Below, piece after piece: positions 1 through 7,500 of a stretch of DNA of 13,959 nucleotides. The DNA comes from Clostridia bacterium (GTDB lineage Bacteria > Bacillota > Clostridia > Oscillospirales > Acutalibacteraceae), in assembly GCA_024689165.1 (NCBI GenBank), contig JAILDS010000098.1, positions 1 to 13,959 on the forward strand, read 5' to 3'. The position numbers and the translations under genes are program-made. The stretch's first letter is position 1. The number at the start of each line of letters is the position of its first letter. The notes under the pieces are model-generated. The model was not told the DNA's origin and searched no databases. It worked only from the letters and a program-made list of their open reading frames with translations.

Positions 1-267
1 GTCGGGGCTGTCCAGCCACTGAGAGAACCGCCCGCCGTAGCCGGCGAAGGGGTACAGCCTGCCGAGCCTCTGCATGTTCGCCACAGCCTTTCCCGGCAGT
101 CCCGACCGGTCCGCGCCGCAGTCGAGGATCGACTTCGCCACCGCGAGGGACATTATGCTGTCGTCCGTCGGGAAGCATTCGGGTGTGAAGAGCTCGAAAT
201 CCTTGGACCTGTGATTGTCCCACTCGAAACGGGACCCGACTATATCGCCTATTACCGCGCCTATCAT
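1..267 (-). CDS. ADP-ribosylglycohydrolase family protein, N-terminal part (runs off the window)
   Basis: The first 89 codons of a minus-strand gene are readable without a stop, starting MIGAVIGDIVGSRFEW and continuing with KDFELFTPECFPTDDSIMS. The opening GAVIGDIVGSRFE and the TDD triad at residues 34-36 are hallmarks of the DraG/ARH-type ADP-ribosylglycohydrolase family, where the Asp residues bind Mg2+ or Mn2+. Family members remove ADP-ribose from proteins or small molecules in the cytoplasm; the substrate here cannot be told. The start at 267 is chosen because GGAGG lies 8 nt upstream and the protein begins exactly where homologues do. The other nearby ATG at 274 is in another frame. The gene has its own promoter and is separated from the upstream operon by a terminator hairpin. 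The rest of the gene is outside the window, so the other metal ligands cannot be checked. Confidence 0.85.
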   Translation of the reverse strand, partial: MIGAVIGDIVGSRFEWDNHRSKDFELFTPECFPTDDSIMSLAVAKSILDCGADRSGLPGKAVANMQRLGRLYPFAGYGGRFSQWLDSPD

Positions 268-298
268 TTTTCATACCTCCAGAGTATCGTTTGATCAT

Positions 299-327
299 AT
301 TATACCGCGTTTTTACGGAAAACGCAA
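299..327 (-). promoter_or_regulatory. Sigma-A-type promoter of the ADP-ribosylglycohydrolase gene
   Basis: Read on the minus strand, a TTGCGT -35 box (322-327) is followed after exactly 17 nt by a perfect TATAAT -10 box (299-304). Transcription would start near 292, giving a leader of about 25 nt that carries the GGAGG ribosome binding site. Confidence 0.7.
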
Positions 328-331
328 CCGC

Positions 332-376
332 AGGGAGAGGGAGCAGGAGTTAGGAATTAGGAATTAGGAGTAAGGG
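332..376 (+). repeat. Short purine-rich intergenic repeat (TTAGGAA-like)
   Basis: The plus strand carries near-tandem TTAGGAAT/TAGGAGT heptamer-octamer units between the promoter of the first gene and the terminator hairpin. It resembles the longer G-rich arrays at 10975-11072 and 12816-12873. No coding function is evident. Confidence 0.5.
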
Positions 377-406
377 CGCCGCCGACGGGAACGATCGTGA
401 ACAAAG

Positions 407-430
407 CGGCGGCGGGTCTCCCCGCCGCCG
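407..430 (-). terminator. Hairpin terminator of the lipoprotein / zinc-ribbon / small-protein operon
   Basis: A perfect 10-bp GC stem (CGGCGGCGGG with CCCGCCGCCG) closes a 4-nt loop, 22 bp past the stop of the small gene ending at 452. On the minus strand the hairpin is followed by CTTTGTT, so the U-tract is weak. It is probably an intrinsic terminator because of its position and very stable stem. Confidence 0.6.
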
Positions 431-451
431 TGTTTATGACAAGTCAAACAC

Positions 452-643
452 TCATTGCTCTTTATGTACTATTGTTTCAACTATCGTACCCGTCCCGGGA
501 TATCTTACCGCAGATCGTTTAATGCCCGACACACTCTGTTTTATGACCTGTTTCCCCGTGCGGGTGATCTCGGCTGAAAACTTATCTCCGGGGTTTTTCA
601 GCAGACTTTCTGTTATGGAACGGAACAGATCCGGTAATCCCAT
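452..643 (-). CDS. Small hypothetical protein, 63 aa
   Basis: I do not recognise a family. The predicted product is a small basic soluble protein starting MGLPDLFRSITESLL and rich in Lys/Arg and Thr/Ser, with no signal peptide or membrane segment. Support for it being real comes from an AGGAG ribosome binding site 8 nt before the ATG, an 18-bp gap after the stop of the zinc-ribbon gene, and a terminator hairpin just after its stop. It is probably the last gene of a three-gene operon with the zinc-ribbon protein and the lipoprotein. Function cannot be assigned. Confidence 0.6.
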   Translation of the reverse strand: MGLPDLFRSITESLLKNPGDKFSAEITRTGKQVIKQSVSGIKRSAVRYPGTGTIVETIVHKEQ

Positions 644-661
644 TACAGCTTCTCCTTTCTG

Positions 662-994
662 TTATTGAAGAGCCTCTCTGAGTTCTTCTTCCGTATAGCC
701 GAACATCCTGTCTTCATCCTCTCCGCTGTATGCCCAAATCAAAGCTGCGTCTTCAACACTGAGACGTTCGCCGTAAGGGTCTTCCTCGGCGGCCTCCTGC
801 ATGGCAATCTGATTATCAAGCCACCCATGGTAGTCTTCTTGTGATTCGAAGATGTAATCGTCCGAAATGGTGTTCATACATCCGCATTGCGTACATTGCC
901 ATGTCCCGCAGCTGTCGTCAAAGCCGGGCTGGTCGTCAAGGCTTGCGTCGCAGTTATCGCAAAACCATTCAATACCGGGAAAACGTTTCGCCAT
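662..994 (-). CDS. Small zinc-ribbon protein (Sec23/Sec24-zinc-finger-like family of Firmicutes), 110 aa
   Basis: The N-terminus holds a zinc ribbon: C12-x2-C15 and C34-x2-C37 separated by an acidic DDQPGFDDSCGTW segment, with extra cysteines at 29 and 39. This layout matches small Firmicute proteins annotated automatically as Sec23/Sec24 zinc-finger-containing. That label reflects the zinc-finger shape and does not imply COPII function. The C-terminal half (about 45-110) is very acidic and predicted helical. There is no membrane segment, so it should be cytoplasmic. An AGGAGG site sits 7 nt before the ATG. It lies 22 bp after the lipoprotein stop and 18 bp before the small hypothetical gene, which suggests one transcript. 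The molecular role is unknown. Confidence 0.75.
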   Translation of the reverse strand: MAKRFPGIEWFCDNCDASLDDQPGFDDSCGTWQCTQCGCMNTISDDYIFESQEDYHGWLDNQIAMQEAAEEDPYGERLSVEDAALIWAYSGEDEDRMFGYTEEELREALQ

Positions 995-1016
995 TTTTAA
1001 CCCTCCTTTTTATTGC

Positions 1017-1910
1017 TTAACTCATCTCTGCTATTTTTGCCGAATACTCCGAAATCTTTTTCATGCAGCGGTTAGATACCATGATATAGTACTGTTCCTC
1101 CTTTGCTGTGAGGTCATAATCATCCTCGATGTTCCGGAATTTAATTCCCCAATCAGAATACGACCTCTGCATATCTGATCGTGCAAAATAATCATGAATA
1201 GAACCACTATAGAATGCGGTCATGAAAGCTATATACTGATCAATAAATGTTTCGTAACCGTCAATTATTTCTTTTATCTCCGGACGAACTCCTGACGCGT
1301 CTATTTCTTCTTCGGCCTCTGTGGGAGCTTGCGTAGTTGTTTCCGTTGTTGCATCATAATAGTGCACTTCGGTTGTCGTTTCAGCTGTAGTTTCCGGTGT
1401 TATTGTTGTGATCTCATTGGAGGTCGTTGGTATTGTCGTTGTTTCCGCTTTAGGCTCTGTTGTTTCGGTGTAATTTATATCCTGACTGTCGGAAACCTTT
1501 GTGAAAATGATCGACAGACCGTCCTCATAGGCAAAATCATTGCCTTCGTCATTTAACGTCAGTTTTCCATCTTTCCATTCAAAAAGCAGTTCTCCGATCT
1601 TAACGCTGTCTTCGGATTCCTCCCAGGAGATCAGTTCGCCGTCGCCGTCGTAAAACGCATACGCCGCGCCGCCGTCCTTCAGAACGATATACATATCCGA
1701 CAGAGAATCCTCATCCCATAAGACGTCCGCTTGCTTTATCTCCTCAGGAGAAAAAACGGAGCCGTTGAAAACAACGCTTTCCGGTTTCCATGTTCCCGGC
1801 AGAGTGTTTTTTTGGCGTGTGTTCCCGCAGGCGCTCACAGACAGCACGACGAACATTGCCGCAAGGACCAGCGCGGCGGCGCGAAGCAGACCGGTTTTCG
1901 ACTTTTTCAT
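1017..1910 (-). CDS. Two-domain lipoprotein with Thr-rich linker, 297 aa
   Basis: The N-terminus is a type II signal peptide: MKKSK, a hydrophobic core, then the lipobox VSAC with Cys28 as the lipidated residue, so the mature protein is anchored on the outer face of the membrane. Residues about 38-145 start LPGTWKPESVVFNG and read as a lipocalin-like beta domain common in clostridial lipoproteins. Residues about 148-200 are a Thr/Glu-rich linker with ETTT and TTTIP repeats. Residues about 205-297 form an alpha-helical domain starting GVRPEIKEIIDGYETFIDQY. This last domain resembles the C-terminus of the Ser/Thr kinase encoded upstream (2145-3917). GGAGG lies 7 nt before the ATG. It is the first gene of a three-gene operon. 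Ligand and function are unknown; a surface sensing or binding role is inference. Confidence 0.8.
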   Translation of the reverse strand: MKKSKTGLLRAAALVLAAMFVVLSVSACGNTRQKNTLPGTWKPESVVFNGSVFSPEEIKQADVLWDEDSLSDMYIVLKDGGAAYAFYDGDGELISWEESEDSVKIGELLFEWKDGKLTLNDEGNDFAYEDGLSIIFTKVSDSQDINYTETTEPKAETTTIPTTSNEITTITPETTAETTTEVHYYDATTETTTQAPTEAEEEIDASGVRPEIKEIIDGYETFIDQYIAFMTAFYSGSIHDYFARSDMQRSYSDWGIKFRNIEDDYDLTAKEEQYYIMVSNRCMKKISEYSAKIAEMS

Positions 1911-1963
1911 TATTTGCCCTCCGAATCGTATTGATCATGTCGTGTACAAAAGAACGTAATTAC

Positions 1964-1990
1964 AGTTTACCCGTTTTTTTTTGATGTCAA
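1964..1990 (-). promoter_or_regulatory. Probable promoter of the lipoprotein operon
   Basis: A consensus -35 TTGACA (1985-1990 on the minus strand) sits in AT-rich DNA about 75 bp before the lipoprotein start. The -10 box is ambiguous: TAAACT after a 15-nt spacer, or ACTGTA after 18 nt. The rest of the 1911-2144 gap holds only the kinase terminator. Confidence 0.4.
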
Positions 1991-2066
1991 GTACAGTATT
2001 TACGGTTTTTTACATTTTTTTGGACTGGATCCCGGCATGGTCGTTTTTACATTGTATCAGAGCGCG

Positions 2067-2095
2067 AAAAAAAACGGTGTGCTGACGGCACACCG
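2067..2095 (-). terminator. Intrinsic terminator of the HTH-kinase operon
   Basis: On the minus strand an 8-bp perfect stem (CGGTGTGC with GCACACCG) around a 5-nt loop is followed directly by eight T residues. It lies about 50 bp after the kinase stop codon. Confidence 0.92.
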
Positions 2096-2144
2096 CAGGA
2101 GTTTTTGCTTTGTTGAGATAAAGTCATCCGAAGTCGTACGAGTC

Positions 2145-3917
2145 TCACCAATCGACTTCGTCGGCGTCGTCTCCGTCGGTATCCACGGATACGTATCTGC
2201 TGAGGATCTCTCCGATCCGTTGTTTCGCCTCGGCGTAATAAGCCTTGTCCGCGTCGGAGGTCAAAGTGTATTCCAGGGCAAAGAATTTCGCCTGCTCCTT
2301 GATGAGCTCCCCCGACATTTTCGCGTAATCCTTTAAGCCGGACAGGCTCATGGAGTCGTAGCCGTCCATGAACTCGGCGTAGCTGTTGACGAAGGCCTCG
2401 TAAGCGTCGACCTTTTCTTTGACGCTGCTGCTGACCCCGTCGGCGGACGCGGCGGTCGTCGTCTCCGCCGTCGTTTCCGGCGCGGCGGTCGTCGGTTCTG
2501 CGGTAGTCGGCGGAGAGGTCGTTTCAGGGGCTTCCGTCTGAGCGGCGGCGGTCGTCTCCTGCCCGGAGCCGGACGGCGCGTAAACGTGTATCCATATCTC
2601 GTCCGAGTACGACCAGTACGTCAGAGAGATTTCATATCCGTCGGCGTCGGACGCGCTGTAGGACGTGTAGGATTCCGAGGGGTCGACGGTGTAGCCCGCC
2701 TCCTTGCAGCTTTCGACGTAGGCGTAGTAGTCGTCGACCGTATCGACGCCGCATTTGACGGACACGGAGCTTGAATATATATCGACGTCCTTGACCGTGC
2801 CGTCGTATCTCGGGATCCTCGCGGCAAGCCCGCCGGATGGCCAGTAGGCCGTGGAGCCCGCAGCCGTACGGGCGGAGGTCGTTCGCGTCGTGGTCGTGCG
2901 CGTCGAACCGCCGTCGAGCATGTTCTTTGCCGCCCCGATGAGCGCGAAGATGACGAGCAGGACGCCGACGAGCCCGGCGAAAACGCGCGATTTCTTTTTT
3001 TCGGCCTCTTTTTTTGCCCGCTTCAGCTCCTCGCGGGCGCGCTTCCTTTCAAGCCTTCTGTTTGCCCTGTCCGACGCTCCGGTCCGCGAAGCCGACGACC
3101 CGGACGTACCGGCGCGGGGAGCGTATGAGGCTCCGGCGGAGCCGGACGGTCCGTTCGGCGGGTAATACGACGCCCCGGAGTAGCCCGCGCCCGCGTTCGG
3201 GGCGGGCTGAGGCCTGCCGAGAAGCGCGTCCGCCATTTCGCCGAAGCTGCGGTACCTGTCGGCGGGCTCCATGCGCATGCATCGCCTGACGACCGTCCCG
3301 AAGGGCTCGCGGGCAAGGAGGATGGACGGGTCGTCGTTCTTCGTCGCCATGAAGTTTATGACCACGCCGAGGGAATACATATCCGTCCTGCCGTCGGTCT
3401 GGCGGTAGCCGAACACCTCCGGCGCGGCGTAGAACTGCGTGCCAACGCCGACCTGCGTGTCGCGGCTGCGCTGAGCGTCCCACACGCGGGAGATACCGAA
3501 GTCGATGAGCTTCAGCGTCCCGTTCGAAGAAACTATGATGTTGTCGGGCTTGACGTCCTTGTGGATTATCCCCTTCTGGTGGATCGCGCTGAGACCGTCG
3601 GCTATCTGAAGGGCAAAATCGGTAATACGGCTGTCGGGGAGATAAGGCTGATCCTCGACGAACTGCCTCAGGCTCACGCCGACGACGTATTCCTCGACGA
3701 CGAACAGAACGTCGTCAAGGCGCGTCATGCCGAGGATCCCGACGACGTGGGGGTTCGCAACCGTCCGGAGCTTTTCGATGAGCCCCAGGTCGTCGGGAGT
3801 GATCTCCTTGAGCACGTAATAAGGGGAACTGCAGCCCGTCCTCAGCGCGAGCAGCGTCTTGCCGCCCTCGCCGGAGGACAGGGGCCTTACTACCGTATAT
3901 TCGTTAGCGCCTTCCAT
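2145..3917 (-). CDS. Transmembrane Hanks-type Ser/Thr protein kinase with a two-domain ectodomain, 590 aa
   Basis: Residues 1-235 are a eukaryotic-like kinase domain: Gly-rich loop SSGEGGKT (14-21), ATP-anchoring Lys37 in YVLKEI, likely helix-C Glu48, catalytic loop HKDVKPDN (119-126, Asp121), DFG at 139-141, a Thr-containing activation loop VGVGTQFY, and APE at 165-167. The HRD motif reads HKD. A Gly/Ser/Pro-rich stretch (236-280) and a charged Arg/Lys/Glu helix (285-310) lead to one membrane helix (about 312-331). Outside the cell come a Thr-rich spacer, a compact domain (about 358-448, starting AYWPSGGLAARIPRYDG), a second Thr/Pro/Glu linker (454-492) and a helical domain (about 494-578) like that of the nearby lipoprotein. 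No PASTA repeats are present, so the stimulus probably differs from muropeptides. The start lies 19 bp after the stop of the HTH gene with a weak GGTGA site, which suggests co-translation. I associate the ectodomain with DUF6591-type modules, but this is unverified. Confidence 0.9.
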   Translation of the reverse strand: MEGANEYTVVRPLSSGEGGKTLLALRTGCSSPYYVLKEITPDDLGLIEKLRTVANPHVVGILGMTRLDDVLFVVEEYVVGVSLRQFVEDQPYLPDSRITDFALQIADGLSAIHQKGIIHKDVKPDNIIVSSNGTLKLIDFGISRVWDAQRSRDTQVGVGTQFYAAPEVFGYRQTDGRTDMYSLGVVINFMATKNDDPSILLAREPFGTVVRRCMRMEPADRYRSFGEMADALLGRPQPAPNAGAGYSGASYYPPNGPSGSAGASYAPRAGTSGSSASRTGASDRANRRLERKRAREELKRAKKEAEKKKSRVFAGLVGVLLVIFALIGAAKNMLDGGSTRTTTTRTTSARTAAGSTAYWPSGGLAARIPRYDGTVKDVDIYSSSVSVKCGVDTVDDYYAYVESCKEAGYTVDPSESYTSYSASDADGYEISLTYWSYSDEIWIHVYAPSGSGQETTAAAQTEAPETTSPPTTAEPTTAAPETTAETTTAASADGVSSSVKEKVDAYEAFVNSYAEFMDGYDSMSLSGLKDYAKMSGELIKEQAKFFALEYTLTSDADKAYYAEAKQRIGEILSRYVSVDTDGDDADEVDW

Positions 3918-3936
3918 ATCGTCACCGCCCGGGGCT

Positions 3937-4407
3937 TTATTCCGCGCCGATAAGTCCGAGTCTGAACTCGTCGAGTATCTCCTCGCAGCGCATGAGGCTT
4001 TTGCCCTCGCGCAGGCACACGAGAATTATGCCGTCCCTCGACGAGCGGGAGTACAGCGGCGAGTGCCCGGCGAGCTTGAGCAGCCGGTCGGCCTCCTCGG
4101 GCGTCGCCTTCAGGCCGAACGAAAGGGCTATCACCTTGTCGCGGGAGGGCTTTTCGCGTGAGCCGTTTATGATGTTGTTGGCGTAGCCCGCGCTGAGGTT
4201 CGACCCGGCTATCGCCTGCGCGGCGGTCATGTTCTTCTGATCCAGCAGGACGTTTATGTATTCGCTCAGCGTTACGCCGCGCTGCCCCTCTTCGGCAAGC
4301 GCGCCGGGAACGTCCTTCGGGTCGGTAATCTTTTTGAGTTTTTCATCCAGCTCACGGGTCTTCTTCACGAGCGCCTCGCGTGCCGGAGTCAGGTCTTTTT
4401 TCTTCAT
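3937..4407 (-). CDS. XRE-like helix-turn-helix protein paired with the Ser/Thr kinase, 156 aa
   Basis: Residues 1-45 are a charged helical N-terminus (MKKKDLTPAREALVKKTREL). Residues about 46-112 read as a lambda-repressor/XRE fold: LSEYINVLLDQKNMTAAQAI, then SAGYANNIINGSREKPSRDK as the recognition region, then ALSFGLKATPEEADRLLKLA. The C-terminal part (113-156) has the PLYSRSSRDGIILVCLREG segment seen in clostridial XRE proteins that sit beside Ser/Thr kinases. A DNA-binding or adaptor role controlled by phosphorylation is an inference from this pairing; the sequence shows only the fold and the two-gene unit. Met1 is used because the promoter places the transcript start on its A, and no internal start with a ribosome binding site is evident. 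The kinase follows after 19 bp. Confidence 0.8.
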   Translation of the reverse strand: MKKKDLTPAREALVKKTRELDEKLKKITDPKDVPGALAEEGQRGVTLSEYINVLLDQKNMTAAQAIAGSNLSAGYANNIINGSREKPSRDKVIALSFGLKATPEEADRLLKLAGHSPLYSRSSRDGIILVCLREGKSLMRCEEILDEFRLGLIGAE

Positions 4408-4413
4408 GGCCCT

Positions 4414-4441
4414 ATTGTACCCAAAACGCCGGCAATGTCAA
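4414..4441 (-). promoter_or_regulatory. Near-consensus promoter giving a leaderless HTH-kinase mRNA
   Basis: On the minus strand TTGACA (4436-4441), a 16-nt spacer and TACAAT (4414-4419) are followed by only six nucleotides (AGGGCC) before the ATG at 4407. Standard spacing puts +1 on the A of that ATG, so the mRNA would have no 5' leader and no ribosome binding site. The promoter begins right after the terminator of the preceding operon. Confidence 0.7.
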
Positions 4442-4450
4442 GCTCCGGCG

Positions 4451-4483
4451 AAAAAAAGGGGCCGGGCTGCGAACAGCCCGGCC
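4451..4483 (-). terminator. Intrinsic terminator of the cohesin-like/dockerin operon
   Basis: On the minus strand a 10-bp perfect stem (GGCCGGGCTG with CAGCCCGGCC) with a TTCG tetraloop is followed by CC and seven T residues, 17 bp after the stop at 4501. TTCG is an exceptionally stable tetraloop. Confidence 0.92.
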
Positions 4484-4500
4484 GGGAATTCTTTGGTTTT

Positions 4501-7500
4501 TCAGCGGGTGGAATAACGGGTGTCCGGATTGAACTCCGGCAGCTCGAGCCCTTCTATCGCCTCGAGCATGACCACGTGGCGCATGATCGTCCTCGCGTCG
4601 TTCGCCGCGACTTCGCCGTCGCGTCCGACGTCGGCTGCGATGTACTCGGGGCTCCCCTCCGGCAAGTCGTCGAGCTTGACGGCGCCGCGGAGCGTGAGCC
4701 TCGCGTCGGAGGCGGTTATCATGCCGTCGCCGTCGACGTCGCCGAGGACGACGAGGGTAACGACCGTTCCGTCCTCCTTCTCAAAATACATACCCGTGGA
4801 AACGTCGGTGTACTTCGCCTCGTACTCGTCGATCAAGTAGCCGCCCGCGGAGCAGACGACCGCATCGCAGGCAAGGTTGACCGAGTAGACGGAGATGCCC
4901 GGGACGAGGACGATGCGCTCGCCGTCCTCGGAGAGGACACCGGACAGCTCGTAGGTCCTGAGGGTGACCGTGCAGGCGGCGTCCGCCCTCAGCCACAGGT
5001 AAACCTCTTCCCCTTTGGAGCCGGCGAAGGCAAGGCTGCCGCCGTCGCTGTAGAAATAACAGTTGTCCTGATAATCGCTGAGGCCGTTCCTGTAGAATCT
5101 CAGCGCGCCGTAAAAATACCCTGCGGATCCATCGGGCGTAACGACGAGCTCATAAGCGTCATCTTCGGTCGGAGTGAAAGCGATGTACACGCCGCGCTCG
5201 CCGGTCTCGCCGAGCTCAAGGGTCATACCCGGCTCGATGGTAAGCTCCGGCTCGAAGGGCTGAAGGGTGACGTCGATAGTCTCGGCGTCCGTATTCGACT
5301 GGACCTTGAAATAGTAGGTCGTGCCCGCGTCGAACCCGCTGACGAGCCTGAAGGTCTCGCCGTACCCGTAATCGCCGTAGGCGGAGGTCCGGTAATAACC
5401 GGTCGGATCCGTATAAAGGTAGCAGCTCGCGTAAACGCCATCGGTGAGCGACGAGAAGGCGTAGTTGCCGCTTTCGGCCGGGGTGAACTGTACGTACACG
5501 CCATCCGGGTCGGTTTCGACGGAGATGGTCTGCCCGGGCTCGATCACGTAGTCCGCCGTGAACTTCGTCAGCGTCACGTCAAAGGCGCCCGCGCGCTCGG
5601 CCGCTTCGTCGGTCACCCGGAAGTAGTACGTCGCGCCGGCTTCGAACGCGTAGCCGGCCCTGAAGTTTTCGCCCTCGCCGCCGCTGTCGGCGCTGCTGAG
5701 CCAGTAGTCAAGAGTATCGTCGGAAACGGCGCAGTACGGATCGCCGGATTCGGCAAAGGACTCAAGGGTGTAAAAACCGCTCTCTGTCGGGGTGAAGCCT
5801 ATATACACCCCGTTCTCGCCGGGATCCACCGTCAGGGTCTGGCCTGCCTCGATCGTATAGTCCGGCTTGTATTTCGCCAGCTCGACCTTGCAGTCGCCCG
5901 AGGTGCCGTTGGTCCCGCGGACCTCGTAATAATAGGTCTCTCCTTTTTCGAGATAATGACTGATCTCGAAGGTATAGTTGCCCTTCTCCTCATTATAGAT
6001 GCTGCTTCCGGCGAGCCAGGTATCCCTGTCGGACCCGCTGTAAAGATCCGCGATGACGCTCAGGTCGTCCGGCACGCCGACGGACCTGAAAATGTATACC
6101 CCGCCCGTTTTCGGTTTGAATTTGAAATAAAGCGAATATTCGTCGGACGCGGTGATATCGAGCGTCTGGCCCGACTTGATCGTGAACTCGGTCTGAAGGT
6201 ATGAAAGGGTAAGCTCGAAGGTCGTGTCGGAATCGTAATTATAAATGCGGTAGCAGTAGGTTGCGCCGGCTTCGAATTCACGGGAAACAATGAAATCATC
6301 TCCCTCGCCGACGCGGCTCATCGTACCCGACAGCCAGGTCTCGCGGGCGCCGTCGTATAATTCGACGCCGATATCGGAGGAAGCACCCGAGGATTCAAGC
6401 AAATAAGTACCGGTCTTTTCAGGCGTGAAGGTCACCCAGGCATAGACACCCTCGACAGAGTCGACGGTTATCGTCTGTCCCTCTTCGATGTCGTATTCGG
6501 TCTGCACGTAGGTCAGCGTCACGTCGAAGGAAGTTTCAACGTCAGTATTATAGTTCTGAATCTTGTAACAGTAAGTCTCGCCTGCCTCGAGAGCGGCGAC
6601 GATACTGAAGTTGATATCATCGATCCGTGAGAAAGACGAATCGACCCAGTTATCGCGGGAAGCGTCGTAAATTTCGCCCCAGGGTTCTCCGTCGGCGCCG
6701 GAGGACTCAAGGACGTACGTCCCCGACGTTTCGGGCGTGAAGTTGATCCAGGCATGCGCTTCGCCGGGTTCGACCGTGAGGGTCTGCCCCTCGGCTATAT
6801 CGTATTCATTGTAAAGAGAGACGTACGTATAGGTATAAGAGGGATAATAGCCCGGAGAGTAATACTGCGGGTTGACGTCAACGATGGTCTCCCCGATCCA
6901 GTCGGGGTCGACGAGACGGAACTCAAAGGTGGCCAGATCCTCCGAGCTGTTTTCCTGGTACTGCCTGAAGAAATAGGCGACGCATCCGGTTTCGAGATTC
7001 ACCACGGCGGCGCCGAAGTCGCTCCCGTGCGACGGGATCTCATATTCGACGAGCTCGAGAACGTCCGCGTCCCAGGTCAGCTGAGCCGAACCGCTCCTGT
7101 GGCCGGCGGCGTTTTCGTCCGTCAGAGTCACGTAGACCCTGTCGCCGTCGACGGTGTTCGACAGGACGTAGATGAAATCCTCGCCGAGCTCCGGCGCGTC
7201 TTCGGGCTCCGTTTCGATCTGAAGCGCAAAGCAGAGCGCGTACCTCGCGTCCTCGGGCGTCACGGTGCCGTTGCCGTCGGAGTCCGCGGCGTAAGCGGCG
7301 GCTTCGGAGGGATAGCCGTAACCGTCGAAGCTTCCCGCGAAGTTATCGGCCGTTTCGAGCCCGGCAGAGATCCGCAGGATGCTGCGGGCGTCCGCGGCGG
7401 TATTATGGCCGTCGTTGTCGATATCGCCGCGGAGTATGGCGGAATAGTCGTCCCCGGAGGACCAGGAGGAGGGCTCCTCGGGCTGTTCGCCGGACGGATC

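Noticed and set aside
662..994. COPII Sec23/Sec24 homologue
   Set aside because: Only the CxxC...CxxC zinc-ribbon spacing resembles the eukaryotic zinc finger. The protein is 110 residues long and bacterial, so a vesicle-coat function is not credible.
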